Of a stretch of DNA of 64,000 nt, positions 25,501-33,757 are shown one piece after another. The translations under genes were made by a program, and so were the position numbers. The notes below the pieces were generated by a model. It worked only from the letters and a program-made list of their open reading frames with translations, had not been told where the DNA came from and ran no database searches. The DNA is from Streptomyces justiciae (GTDB taxonomy: Bacteria > Actinomycetota > Actinomycetes > Streptomycetales > Streptomycetaceae), in assembly GCF_015163075.1 (NCBI RefSeq), contig NZ_JADDXU010000017.1:164972-228971 (forward strand), written 5' to 3'. Within the stretch, counting starts at the first letter, position 1. Each line of letters opens with the position of its first letter.

Positions 25501-25533
25501 TTGAACCAGTGTCGCAAGGTGACACCTGTTCAA
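25501..25533. promoter_or_regulatory. Operator-like inverted repeat before the oxidoreductase gene
   Basis: TTGAACCAGTGTC (25501-25513) and GACACCTGTTCAA (25521-25533) match at 11 of 13 positions with a 7-nt spacer. TGACACCT also occurs as a direct repeat beginning at 25492, and GGTGTCA follows at 25536. The cluster of half-sites suggests binding of a dimeric regulator, possibly the CGNR protein or an unlinked one. Confidence 0.6.
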
Positions 25534-25566
25534 GCGGTGTCAGCGGCGGGTGAGAGCGGGTGGGGT

Positions 25567-26568
25567 ATGCGTGCGGTGCGGATCGACGAGTTCGGCGGGC
25601 CCGAGGTGCTGGTCGAGGTCGAGGTGCCCGATCCGGTACCGGGTCCTGGGGAGGTGCTCGTACGGGTCGCGGCGGCCGGCGTGAACCGCGTCGACGCCCT
25701 CGTCAGGCGCGGTGTCTACCACCGCGCCGGCAAGCCCCCGCTGATCCCGGGCGCCGAGGCGTCCGGTGTGATCGCCGAGCTGGGGGAGGGGGTGGAGGGG
25801 CTCGCGGTCGGGCAGCGGGTCGTCGCCCTGGACGGGGGGAAGTCCCCAGGTTTCTATGCCGAGTCGGCTGTGGTTCCGGCCACCCAGGTGGTCGTGCTGC
25901 CGGACGGCGTGGGCCTGACCGAGGCGGCCACCCTGCCCATCGCCTGGCTCTCCGCCTGGTACTGCGTACGGCACCTCGCCCGGGTCGGCAAGGACGACAC
26001 CGTGGTGGTGAAGGCCGCGGCGAGCGGAGTCGGCACCGCGGCCGTGCAGATCGCCGCCGACGCGGGGGCGCGGGTGATCGCGCTCGCCGGATCGGCCGAG
26101 AGGGCCGCCTGGGCGGGGGAGTTCGGGGCGGACGCCGTCGTCGACACCTCCGCGCACCCCGGTGACGCCGAGGTCGAGGAGGTGCTGCGGCTGACCGGCG
26201 GGCGCGGTGCCGAGGTCGTCCTCGACACCGTCGGCGGTGCGGCCTTCGGCCGGAGTCTGCGCCAGGTCGGGCCGGGCGGCCGCGTCGTCGCGCTCGCCAA
26301 CGTCGCGCTGGAGCCCAGCACGATCGACACCCGCGACTTCTATCCGAAGAACGTGACGATCCACGGCTTCCAGCTCACCAACCGCCAGTTGCAGGGCTAC
26401 GACCCCCGGTCCGACCTGCGCGAACTGGCCGACCGGGTCGCCGCGGGCGTCTACCGGGTACCGGTCGAGACGGTGCTGCCGCTCGCACAGGCACGCACCG
26501 CGCACGAGCGGCTGGAGAACAGGGCGAACCGCGGCAAGATCGTGCTGGCCGTCAGTGATCTGGACTGA
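25567..26568 (+). CDS. Zinc-less quinone oxidoreductase-like MDR protein
   Basis: A 333-aa medium-chain reductase. The GroES-like part begins MRAVRIDEFGGPEVL and carries GVNRVDALVRRGVY; the Rossmann domain shows VVKAAASGVGTAAVQIA and VVLDTVGGAAFGRSL. The structural-zinc cysteines of alcohol dehydrogenases are absent, as in quinone oxidoreductases, which reduce quinones or alkenals with NADPH. ATG 25567 is used; an upstream in-frame start at 25501 would read through the inverted repeat. Its 3' end converges on the FBP-domain gene with a 1-nt gap. Confidence 0.88.
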   Translation: MRAVRIDEFGGPEVLVEVEVPDPVPGPGEVLVRVAAAGVNRVDALVRRGVYHRAGKPPLIPGAEASGVIAELGEGVEGLAVGQRVVALDGGKSPGFYAESAVVPATQVVVLPDGVGLTEAATLPIAWLSAWYCVRHLARVGKDDTVVVKAAASGVGTAAVQIAADAGARVIALAGSAERAAWAGEFGADAVVDTSAHPGDAEVEEVLRLTGGRGAEVVLDTVGGAAFGRSLRQVGPGGRVVALANVALEPSTIDTRDFYPKNVTIHGFQLTNRQLQGYDPRSDLRELADRVAAGVYRVPVETVLPLAQARTAHERLENRANRGKIVLAVSDLD

Positions 26569-26569
26569 G

Positions 26570-27064
26570 TCAGGCGTCCAGTTTGTCGAGGAAGGCGGAC
26601 AGATTGCCCGTGGTGCGGGCGATCTGCTCCTCCAGCGTCAGGCTCTCCTCGATCCGCAGCGTGCTCTGCGGCACCTTCTTGCCCCGGACATACAGCGAAC
26701 AGGCCAGGTCGGAGCACATGTACAGGCCGACCGAGTTGCCGTCGCGCCCGGCCGCGCCCGCCTTGCGCGCGGTCATCAGCGCGACGCCGCCGCCCGGGTG
26801 GGTCGTCAGACAGAGCGAGCACATGCTGCGGTGCAGGAAGCCGCGGTGCGCGGACGCGAGCCGCATGCTCAGGCCGACCGGTCGCCCGCGCCGCTCGGTG
26901 ACCAGGTAGCTGCGGTCCGGCGCTCCGGGATCTCGCCAGCCGAGGAAGTCCAGGTCGTCCCAAGGGCGTTCGTCGAGATCGCGCGGCACGGTCAGTCGCT
27001 TGGCCTCTCCTTTGGAGCAATTGACGAAAGCATTGCGGATGTCGTGCTCGGTGAGTGATCTCAT
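26570..27064 (-). CDS. FBP-domain (EF-G-binding-type) zinc-finger protein
   Basis: A 164-aa protein with an FBP_C/treble-clef pattern: Cys82 and Cys85 in SMCSLCLTTHPGGG and Cys117 and Cys122 in YMCSDLACSLYVRGKK. This C-terminal zinc finger is shared with fusidic-acid-resistance proteins of the FusB/FBP group, which bind EF-G and help release stalled EF-G from ribosomes. Whether this actinobacterial form binds EF-G is an inference. The N-terminal segment SLTEHDIRNAFVNCSKGEAK is typical of the family. A strong AAGGAGG precedes ATG 27064. It is divergent from the DUF3626 gene. Confidence 0.85.
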   Translation of the reverse strand: MRSLTEHDIRNAFVNCSKGEAKRLTVPRDLDERPWDDLDFLGWRDPGAPDRSYLVTERRGRPVGLSMRLASAHRGFLHRSMCSLCLTTHPGGGVALMTARKAGAAGRDGNSVGLYMCSDLACSLYVRGKKVPQSTLRIEESLTLEEQIARTTGNLSAFLDKLDA

Positions 27065-27114
27065 GGAAGAGCCTCCTTGGGAGTCTTGCTTCAGGTGAAA
27101 CAAGGGGGCGAATT

Positions 27115-27131
27115 ACCTAGTATCCCTAGGT
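27115..27131. promoter_or_regulatory. Palindrome ACCTAG-N5-CTAGGT
   Basis: Perfect 6-bp arms with a TATCC centre in the 103-nt divergent region between the FBP-domain and DUF3626 genes. It overlaps TAGTAT, a possible -10 box for the rightward gene. Confidence 0.45.
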
Positions 27132-27167
27132 TCTGTGAGGGTAGTCGACGACTCCGAGGGGGAGCCA

Positions 27168-28097
27168 GTGAATTTCGAGGGCGTCCGGTCACCGCGGGCC
27201 CGGGCGGCGCTGCGGCACGTGGCGGCACTGTCGTCGGGGCCTGCCGTCGACCCCGACGTACGCATCACGCTGAACTTCCACCCGGACCGGCTGACCGGCG
27301 GACTGCCCATCCTGGAGGCGCTGCTGCGGGACGGCACCTATCACTCCCAGTTCGTGACGGGAACGAGCAACGGCGGCCTGACCGCGCACCCCGGAGGCGA
27401 TCGCTGGCGCTGGGAGAGTCGCATCTTCGGCGGCGCCTACGACGAGGCCGCCCCGTACGACCGGCCCGTGTACGGCGCGCTGAACTTCCGTCGGCAGATC
27501 GTCGGCGCGGCCCCGAGGTTCGGCTCCTCGCACTTCCGGCTGACCGGCACCGCCCTGTCCCGGGCCACCTTCTGCTACCCCGACAGCGCCGCCGAGCCCG
27601 CCCACTTCGGCGTGGCCGCCGGGATGTCCCTGATCGCGCTGGCCGAGGCGGACGAGCAGGACGCCCTCAACGACTACATCGAGGCCCAGATCCACGGCGG
27701 GATCACCCTCGCCGGGGACGTGGAGGCGCTGGTGCTGGACGCCTGCTACCGCGGCACGCCCGTCGAGGCGGCGGCCCGGCTGCTGCCCTGCCCCGTCGAG
27801 TGGCACCCCGGGTACCGGCTGACCGTGCCGGAGCTGCGCCGGCGCGCGCACTACCGGGGTGAGGAGTACGCCGAGCTGGGTGCCCGGATCGCCGAGGACG
27901 GCCACCTCGACCCGAGAATCATCGGCGACGCCGCCCGCACCGGCCGCCATGAGCTCCAAGACCTGAAGATGGTCTGGCACACCCTCGCCCGCTACGGCGC
28001 CCCGGAGGGAGCGGGCACTGCCCTGAACGGCCCTCGTCGAGGGCCGAGGGACACCGAGGGGCACCCGATCAGGCGGTCCATGCGGGACCCCGCATAG
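27168..28097 (+). CDS. DUF3626 protein
   Basis: About 309 aa. It matches the DUF3626 family in ITLNFHPDRLTGGLPILEAL, YHSQFVTGTSNGGLTAHPGG, YGALNFRRQIVGAAPRFGSS and EAQIHGGITLAGDVEALVLD. The fold has ADP-ribosyltransferase-like features in some descriptions, but no catalytic role is established. GTG 27168 has GGGGGAG 3 nt upstream, slightly close; GTG 27135 (11 aa longer) is the alternative. The C-terminal 25 residues (PRRGPRDTEGHPIRRSMRDP) look disordered. Confidence 0.8.
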   Translation: MNFEGVRSPRARAALRHVAALSSGPAVDPDVRITLNFHPDRLTGGLPILEALLRDGTYHSQFVTGTSNGGLTAHPGGDRWRWESRIFGGAYDEAAPYDRPVYGALNFRRQIVGAAPRFGSSHFRLTGTALSRATFCYPDSAAEPAHFGVAAGMSLIALAEADEQDALNDYIEAQIHGGITLAGDVEALVLDACYRGTPVEAAARLLPCPVEWHPGYRLTVPELRRRAHYRGEEYAELGARIAEDGHLDPRIIGDAARTGRHELQDLKMVWHTLARYGAPEGAGTALNGPRRGPRDTEGHPIRRSMRDPA

Positions 28098-28110
28098 TTC
28101 ACATCGTGAA
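28098..28110. promoter_or_regulatory. Palindrome TTCAC-ATC-GTGAA before the ROK gene
   Basis: A perfect 5-bp arm palindrome about 80 nt upstream of the ROK regulator start. Its position suits autoregulation of the ROK gene. Confidence 0.5.
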
Positions 28111-28189
28111 TTAAGAGGGTGGGGAAAGTCGCCTTCCTGGACCCCGCAGCGGTATGTTGCAGGTCGGACAGGGTTCGGAGGGGAGCCAC

Positions 28190-29479
28190 ATGGCGGGGCG
28201 GAACGGGCGTACGGTACGCGATCTGAGGCGGGCCAACCGGACAGCCGTGCTGCAACGGCTCTACTTCGACGGGCCCCTCAGTCGTTTCGAACTCGGCCCG
28301 GCGACCGGCCTCAGCTCCGGCTCGGTCAGCAACGTCGTCGCCGATCTCGTCGCCGACGGCCTGCTGGAGGAGGCGGGCAGCGTCGACTCCGACGGGGGCC
28401 GCCCCCGCACCCTGCTGCGTGTGGCCCCCGGCAGCGGCCACATGATCGGCGTCGACGTCGGCGAGACCCGGGTCCGCGTCGAGCTGTTCGACCTGACCCT
28501 CACCGAACTCGCCCGCGCCGAACGGCCGTTGACCCAGCAGCGCTACGACGTCGAGGTCATCGTCGGCCACATCCGCGACGGCGTCGCCGAGGTGCTCGCC
28601 GACGCGGGCATCGCCCCCGAGCAGCTCCTCGGCGTCGGCATCGGTGTCCCCGGCATCGTGGAGCGCACCCCGGAGCGCGGCGCGGTCGTGCACGGCCAGA
28701 CCATCGGGTGGGACGCGGTCCCGCTGGAGGCGCTGCTCCGCTCGACCTCCCGACTCCCTGACACCGTCCGGTACTTCATCGACAACGGCGCCAAGACCCT
28801 CGGTCAGGCCGAGATGTGGTTCGGCGGCGGACGCGGCGCGCACAACGCGGTCGTCGTCCTCTTCGGCTCCGGCGTCGGCGCCTGTCTGGTCACGCCCGAG
28901 GTGGAGAACGGCCGGGCGGTCGAGTGGGGGCATCTGACGGTACGGGTGCGGGGCCGCCGCTGCCGTTGTGGTGCGCTCGGCTGCCTGGAGGCGTACGCGG
29001 GCGCCGAGTCGCTGCTCGACCGCTGGCGCGAGGAGGGCGGCCGCCCGCCCGAGGACACCGACGAGGAGACGGCGCTGACCGCGATGCTCGCCGCCGCCTA
29101 CCCGGCCGACGACAGCGCCGCCGACCCGGTGGCGCTGGCCGTGCTGGAGGAGACCGCCGAGTACCTGGGCGCGGGCCTGTCCGACCTGATCAACCTCTTC
29201 CAGCCCGAACGCATCCTCATCGGCGGTTGGGCGGGCCTCCAGCTGGGCACCCGGTTCCTGCCCGCCGTACGTCGCCACGCGGCCTCGTACGCCCTGCGGC
29301 ACCCGGCCGAGAAGGTCACCATCGACCTCGGCCGGCTCGGCCCCGACGCGGTCACCGTCGGCGCCGCGATCCTGCCGCTCGCCGACTTCTTCGCCCGCGG
29401 CGGCCGCCGCCCCGAGCCCGCCCCCGAGGGACCGCACCCGGCCTGGCGCACGGCCCTGGAGGAGCGGACCCCGCACTGA
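28190..29479 (+). CDS. ROK-family sugar-responsive regulator
   Basis: A 429-aa ROK protein of the NagC/XylR type. A winged HTH comes first (AVLQRLYFDGPLSRFELGPA, GLSSGSVSNVVADLVADGLL), then the ROK sugar-kinase-like domain: GVDVGETRVRVELFDL, GIGVPGIVE, VLFGSGVGACLV and the zinc motif CRCGALGCLEAYAG. GGAGGGGAG precedes ATG 28190. ROK regulators sense sugars or sugar phosphates. No sugar operon is next to it; the GH16 gene 7 kb away is one possible target. An N-terminal extension from 28154 is possible but has no support. Confidence 0.92.
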   Translation: MAGRNGRTVRDLRRANRTAVLQRLYFDGPLSRFELGPATGLSSGSVSNVVADLVADGLLEEAGSVDSDGGRPRTLLRVAPGSGHMIGVDVGETRVRVELFDLTLTELARAERPLTQQRYDVEVIVGHIRDGVAEVLADAGIAPEQLLGVGIGVPGIVERTPERGAVVHGQTIGWDAVPLEALLRSTSRLPDTVRYFIDNGAKTLGQAEMWFGGGRGAHNAVVVLFGSGVGACLVTPEVENGRAVEWGHLTVRVRGRRCRCGALGCLEAYAGAESLLDRWREEGGRPPEDTDEETALTAMLAAAYPADDSAADPVALAVLEETAEYLGAGLSDLINLFQPERILIGGWAGLQLGTRFLPAVRRHAASYALRHPAEKVTIDLGRLGPDAVTVGAAILPLADFFARGGRRPEPAPEGPHPAWRTALEERTPH

Positions 29480-29491
29480 GGTTTTCCGCAG

Positions 29492-29521
29492 GCCGGTCGC
29501 CGGGTTTCATCGGCGACCGGC
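29492..29521. terminator. Strong hairpin after the ROK gene
   Basis: GCCGGTCGCCG (29492-29502) pairs perfectly with CGGCGACCGGC (29511-29521) around an 8-nt loop, 13 nt after the ROK stop. There is no U-tract, as is usual for Streptomyces terminators. Confidence 0.7.
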
Positions 29522-29565
29522 GGAGGTACTCGCGTGTCTCCCGCACGATGCGAAGGGAGGACGCC

Positions 29566-29799
29566 GTGGCCGACAAGCACCGCCCAGGACCGGACGGCGA
29601 ACCCGTCCCGAGGGATCTGCCGGACCAGCAGGCCGGACAGGGGGAGGACCGCTGGGACGCGGCCCCCGAACCGTCCGACGAGAACGAACCCGCCACCGAC
29701 GTCCCCGACACGGACGAGGCGGGCACGGGCCGCCAGGGCGCCCCGCACTCCGCCACCGTGCACCCCGAACACCCGGAACCACAGGAGCCGTCCGACTGA
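29566..29799 (+). CDS. Small acidic disordered protein
   Basis: A 77-aa protein rich in Pro, Glu, Asp and Gly (DEAGTGRQGAPHSATVHPEH), with no predicted fold or membrane segment. GTG 29566 follows AAGGGAGGA at 5 nt, good evidence of translation; an ATG at 29548 is an alternative. Similar short acidic proteins occur widely in Streptomyces. The function is unknown. Confidence 0.6.
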   Translation: MADKHRPGPDGEPVPRDLPDQQAGQGEDRWDAAPEPSDENEPATDVPDTDEAGTGRQGAPHSATVHPEHPEPQEPSD

Positions 29800-29819
29800 C
29801 CGGGCGAGGAGGCGCGGGC

Positions 29820-30848
29820 TCAGCCCGCCTTCCGCCCCCGCATCGGCTCCGTCTCGGCCCCGGCTCCCTGCTGGAGCCCCTTCAGGAACTCCTCCAGCAC
29901 CTCGTTCGCCGTGTGCTCCGGGCGCCAGCGGAGTTCTGTACGGGCTCGGGTGCAGTCCATGAGGGGCAGGCGCAGGACCGCGTCGAAGAGGTGCGGGGAG
30001 GCGGGCAGCAGATGGAGGCCCCAGGCGGCGGCGATCGCCGAGCGGGCCGCGGTGCGCGGCAGGCGGACCGGGCGGGCTCCGAGCAGCTCGCCCAGCAGCT
30101 CCGCGTCCACCAGCGGCTCCGCCGCCAGGTTGAAGGCGCCCCGCGCGTCCGAGTGGAGCGCGAGCCGGTACGCCTTGGCCGCGTCGTCCGTGTGCAGGGC
30201 CTGGACCCGCAGACCGGGGATGTCCGGCAGGAAGGGCAGCAGCTCCGGGCGGACCAGCGGGCCGGGCAGGAAGCGGCCGCCGAAGATGCGGCGCTGCTCG
30301 CTCGCCGACTCCCGCTTGAAGAGGAACGCCGGCCGCATCCGCACCACCCGTACCTCCGGGTGGTCGCGCTCGAACGTGTCCAGGGCCCGCTCCAGATAGG
30401 CCTTCTCCCGGCAGTACGCGGCGTCCGGCCACCCGTGCGTCGGCCACGACTCGTCCACGGCCTCGTCCTTCGGACCCGGCGAGTACGCGCCCACCGACGA
30501 CGTGTGCACCAGCGTCGGCACCTTGGCCGCGGCCACCGCCTCGAACACCCGGATGGAACCGAGGACGTTGGTGCGCCAGGTCACCGCCGGATCATGCGTC
30601 GGCTGGAACGCCCAGGCCAGATGCACCACGGCGGACGCACCGGTGAACTCCGCCGCCAGATCCGTCTCCTCGGAGGACAGGTCGACCGTGACCCAGTCCG
30701 TCTTCGGCGGCGACCACTCGGGGGCCCGACGCGCCAGCCCCACCACGGAGCCGACGTCCGGATCCTCCGACAGGAGCCGCACCACACTGGTGCCGATGTT
30801 GCCGGTGGCGCCCGTGACGACGATCCTGCTGCCCGTTGTGCTGCTCAC
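29820..30848 (-). CDS. NAD-dependent epimerase/dehydratase (extended SDR)
   Basis: A 342-aa extended SDR. The nucleotide-binding motif VVTGATGNIG is at residues 10-19, HTSSVGAYSPG and the catalytic YCREK (Y-x3-K) follow, and RMRPAFLFKRESA is in the substrate part. Such enzymes act on nucleotide sugars or other small molecules with NAD(P). GTG 30848 has AGGAG 7 nt upstream; the much longer open frame before it is non-coding antisense sequence. It is divergent from the HTH gene, with a 127-nt gap. Its substrate cannot be told. Confidence 0.87.
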   Translation of the reverse strand: MSSTTGSRIVVTGATGNIGTSVVRLLSEDPDVGSVVGLARRAPEWSPPKTDWVTVDLSSEETDLAAEFTGASAVVHLAWAFQPTHDPAVTWRTNVLGSIRVFEAVAAAKVPTLVHTSSVGAYSPGPKDEAVDESWPTHGWPDAAYCREKAYLERALDTFERDHPEVRVVRMRPAFLFKRESASEQRRIFGGRFLPGPLVRPELLPFLPDIPGLRVQALHTDDAAKAYRLALHSDARGAFNLAAEPLVDAELLGELLGARPVRLPRTAARSAIAAAWGLHLLPASPHLFDAVLRLPLMDCTRARTELRWRPEHTANEVLEEFLKGLQQGAGAETEPMRGRKAG

Positions 30849-30962
30849 CTTCGGCTCCTCTCGGGCCTGCGCTGCGGGGGAGCACCCGAGTACCCGGGCA
30901 GCCGCACCCGACGCGCCCATGCGCGGACAGCATGCTTCATACGGCTGACGCATGAGGCCGGG

Positions 30963-30968
30963 TAGGGT
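30963..30968 (+). promoter_or_regulatory. Leaderless -10 box TAGGGT before the HTH gene
   Basis: TAGGGT is followed by 7 nt and then GTG 30976, supporting that start and a leaderless two-gene message. Confidence 0.55.
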
Positions 30969-30975
30969 TGCCGGG

Positions 30976-31257
30976 GTGGGACTGTCCTTGGGAGAACGGG
31001 TGAGGTCGTCGGTGGCCGCGTTGATGCACGCGACGGGTGAGTCACAGGCGGACGTCGCCGTCGCACTCGGCGTGAGCCAGGCGCAGGTGAGCCGCCGCCA
31101 GTCCGGCACAGCCGCCTGGAGCCTGGCCGACTGCGACGCGCTCGCCGCGCACTTCGGCATCGACGTCCTCGACCTCCTCGCCGGGCCCACCCGGGCCTGC
31201 GAGACCCTGCCCGTACGGAAGCGCCGCCCCGGTGGCCCGAAGGCGGTGGCCCGATGA
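30976..31257 (+). CDS. Small XRE-type HTH protein coupled to the Tap-like gene
   Basis: A 93-aa protein consisting mainly of a helix-turn-helix (SQADVAVALGVSQAQVSRRQSG, shown here in part as DVAVALGVSQAQVSRRQ) followed by ALAAHFGIDVLDLLAGPT, as in Cro/CI-type regulators, and a basic tail RKRRPGGPKAVAR. GTG 30976 is chosen because of a -10 box 7 nt upstream. Its stop overlaps the ATG of the next gene (ATGA), so the two proteins are made together and may act together. It has no separate sensor domain. Role unknown; DNA binding is inferred. Confidence 0.82.
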   Translation: MGLSLGERVRSSVAALMHATGESQADVAVALGVSQAQVSRRQSGTAAWSLADCDALAAHFGIDVLDLLAGPTRACETLPVRKRRPGGPKAVAR

Positions 31258-32798
31258 CGGACTTCGACGCGATCGACGCCCTGCTGGCCGGCGCCCGCCA
31301 GGAAGCGCCGCTGCCGCCGGTCGACGTACGACGCGCCCTGCGCGAAGGCCTCAACCTCTCCCGCGCCCAGGTGGCCCAGGCCCTCGGTGTGAGCCCCTCG
31401 ACCGTCGGCGGCTGGGAGGCGGGGCGAGACCCGAGTGGAGAGGTGCGCGAGAAGTACGCGTACTTCCTGGAGGGCGCCCAGGCCAAGGTGGCGGACCGGG
31501 CGGCCGACGCCGCGGACACACCGGACACGCCGGACGCCGAGGAGGACGTAGAGCCCGCGACCGCCGATGACGAGACGGGTGGGTCCGACGAGGTCGAGGC
31601 CCTGGCGTCCCCCGAGCCCTGCGTCCTGTGCGGCATGCCCGCCCGGCACCAGGTCGCGGGCTTCCCCCAGCATCTCGACCCGGCTGACTGCGGTACGACG
31701 ACACCGGCGGCGCCCGCTCCAGAACCCGAGCCGGAGACAGAGCCTGCCCAGGCCACCAAGTCCGCCCAGGCCACCAAGTCCGCCCACGCCACCAAACCCG
31801 TCCGCGTCGTCCCCGTAGGACGCCGTATGCAGACCGCCTCCCAGGAGCCCGACCTCATCGCCTCGGCTGTGGCCGCCGCCCTCGAGAAGCACAGCGGCGA
31901 TCTGGAGGCCGCGACCGCGGCGCTGGTCAAGAAGGCCATCCCGGACGCCATGGCGCTGCTGGACGAGACCCGTAAGGGCGGCCGGTACGACGTCGTCGCG
32001 CACCCCTGGATCCCGGAGATCCTGCGCAAGCAGACCGCCCGGGGCGCCGACCGCATCTGGGAGGCCCGCCCCAAGTGGGCCCGCACCGAACTCCCGCCGG
32101 GCCTGCACGAGGTGACCGCGCTCGACATCAACGGCGCGTATCTGTCGGCGCTCAAGACCCATCTGCCGATCGGTCAGCTGGAGCACTCCACCGGCTTCGA
32201 CCACGACCGCCGCCGCGCCGGCGTCCATCTGATCACCCCGCCCGCCTGGGACCACGAGGCCGAGCTGCCGAACCCGATCGGCAACCGCGACGAACCCGGC
32301 CCGCTCTGGGTCACCGAACCGACGCTGCGGCTGCTGCTGCGGCTGTCGGGGCCGAAGTACGGGCTGTGCGACCCTCCGGAGATCCACGAGTCGTTCACCT
32401 CGGGCGCCACCGAGGGCCTGCTGGAGAAGTTCCGGGTCGCGCTGAAGGAGGCCCGGGACCGGGCCATCGCCGAGGACGACGACGTGACGCTGGAGTACGT
32501 GAAGGCGATGTACTCCAAGTTCGTCTCCACGATGGGGGAGTCGAACTACAACCGGGAGCTGTACCGCCCCGACTGGATGCACCTCATCCGCTCGCAGGCC
32601 TTCGCCAACCTCTGGATGAAGGCGTTCAAGGCCCACGAGGAGGGCCTCACGGTCGTCCGCGCCATGGGCACCGACGAGCTGCATGTCATCGGTGACTGGC
32701 GGCGGGTCTTCCCGGAGGGCCGCGGGGTCTCCGAGGTGAAGGTCAAGGACACGTACACCGTCGGCGAGGAACCCGACCCCGCGGCCGAGGACGACTAG
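31254..32798 (+). CDS. Tap-like protein: HTH, Cys-rich region and DNA polymerase B-like C-terminal half
   Basis: A 514-aa protein. Residues 31-60 form an HTH (LSRAQVAQALGVSPSTVGGW). Residues 85-118 are acidic. Cys123, Cys126 and Cys146 (CVLCGMPARH...HLDPADC) may bind zinc. A linker repeats QATKSA. The C-terminal half resembles phi29-type polymerase motifs: A, D291-INGAY296; B, MYSKFVS at 419-425; C, GTDELHVIG at 472-480, with RPDWMHLIRSQAF between. This overall plan recalls the Streptomyces telomere-associated protein Tap, which has an N-terminal HTH. The first Asp of motif C is Gly and the motif B Lys is missing, so activity is doubtful. Translationally coupled to the HTH gene; its TAG is shared with the convergent SDR through a CTAG palindrome. 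Confidence 0.7.
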   Translation: MTDFDAIDALLAGARQEAPLPPVDVRRALREGLNLSRAQVAQALGVSPSTVGGWEAGRDPSGEVREKYAYFLEGAQAKVADRAADAADTPDTPDAEEDVEPATADDETGGSDEVEALASPEPCVLCGMPARHQVAGFPQHLDPADCGTTTPAAPAPEPEPETEPAQATKSAQATKSAHATKPVRVVPVGRRMQTASQEPDLIASAVAAALEKHSGDLEAATAALVKKAIPDAMALLDETRKGGRYDVVAHPWIPEILRKQTARGADRIWEARPKWARTELPPGLHEVTALDINGAYLSALKTHLPIGQLEHSTGFDHDRRRAGVHLITPPAWDHEAELPNPIGNRDEPGPLWVTEPTLRLLLRLSGPKYGLCDPPEIHESFTSGATEGLLEKFRVALKEARDRAIAEDDDVTLEYVKAMYSKFVSTMGESNYNRELYRPDWMHLIRSQAFANLWMKAFKAHEEGLTVVRAMGTDELHVIGDWRRVFPEGRGVSEVKVKDTYTVGEEPDPAAEDD

Positions 32799-33757
32799 GC
32801 GGCGAAGGCGTTCACGCCGGTCAGTTCCGCCGACAGCTCCCACAGGCGGGCCGCCTGCTCCGGGTCGGTCGCCCAGGCCTTGACGCCGCCGCTCGTGTCG
32901 CCGTCGACGGCGGGCTCGGCGATGTCGCAGTCCTCCAGGTAGACCCCGCCCATGCCGTCCAGCTGCGGCGACGTCGCCGCCCACACCTGGGTGGCCGCGC
33001 CCTGCTCCGGGGTCTTGAAGGAGCCGGGGTTGAGGAGGGTGCCGTCCTCGTCGATCCAGCCGCGCTCGATCATCTCCTCCTTGGGGATGTGGCGCTGGAG
33101 CGGCGTGTGGATGCCGCCCGGGTGGAGGGAGAAGGCGCGCACACCCTGGTCGGCGGCGAGCTTGTCGAGGTGGACGGCGAACAGGACGTTCGCGGTCTTC
33201 GCCTGGCCGTACGCCTCCCACTTGTCGTAGCCCTGCCGCCAGTGGACGTCGTCCCAGCGCATCCCCGAGAAGTGGTGGGCGCGCGAGGACACCGAGACCA
33301 CGCGGGCGCCGCCGGGCGCGATCGCCGGCCACAGCCGGTTGACCAGGGCGAAGTGACCGAGGTGGTTGGTGGCGAACTGGGCTTCCCAGCCGGGGCCGAC
33401 CCGGGTCTCGGGGCAGGCCATGATGCCGGCGTTGTCGATCATCAGGTCGATGGTGCGGCCCGAGGCGAGGAAGCGCTCGGCGAAGGCGCGGACGCTGTCC
33501 AGGTCGCCGAGGTCGAGGGCGTCCACCTCGACGCCGTCGATGCCCGCCAGCGCCTCACGGGCGGTGTCGGGGCGGCGGGCCGGGACGACCACGCGGGCGC
33601 CCGCCTTGGTGAGCGCACGGGTGGTCTCCAGGCCGAGCCCCGAGTAGCCGCCGGTGACGACGGCGAGCTTCCCGGAGAGGTCGATGCCGGCGAGGACGTC
33701 CTCGGCCGTGCTGTGGGCGTCGTATCCCGAACCGATCTTGTGCTGTGCAGTGCTCAT
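32795..33757 (-). CDS. SDR family oxidoreductase (retinol dehydrogenase-like)
   Basis: A 320-aa classical SDR. The cofactor motif TGGYSGLG is near residue 35, with NNAG-type IDNAGIMACPE, the catalytic Ser in VVSVSSRAHH and YGQAK (Y-x3-K). The pattern resembles the retinol-dehydrogenase/WW-domain oxidoreductase group, often annotated only as oxidoreductase. ATG 33757 begins MSTAQHKIGSGYDAHSTAED. It is preceded by a 293-nt non-coding region with several hairpins. The stop codon shares the CTAG with the convergent Tap-like gene. Substrate unknown. Confidence 0.9.
   Translation of the reverse strand: MSTAQHKIGSGYDAHSTAEDVLAGIDLSGKLAVVTGGYSGLGLETTRALTKAGARVVVPARRPDTAREALAGIDGVEVDALDLGDLDSVRAFAERFLASGRTIDLMIDNAGIMACPETRVGPGWEAQFATNHLGHFALVNRLWPAIAPGGARVVSVSSRAHHFSGMRWDDVHWRQGYDKWEAYGQAKTANVLFAVHLDKLAADQGVRAFSLHPGGIHTPLQRHIPKEEMIERGWIDEDGTLLNPGSFKTPEQGAATQVWAATSPQLDGMGGVYLEDCDIAEPAVDGDTSGGVKAWATDPEQAARLWELSAELTGVNAFAA

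Noticed and set aside
30976..32798. An integrated plasmid or phage suggested by the Tap-like protein
   Set aside because: No integrase, excisionase, transfer gene or attachment-site repeat was seen nearby, and flanking genes look chromosomal.
29820..33332. A 1170-aa open frame on the minus strand
   Set aside because: Only its last 342 residues are a real protein (epimerase). The rest is antisense to the HTH and Tap-like genes and is low-complexity, a common effect of high GC third positions.
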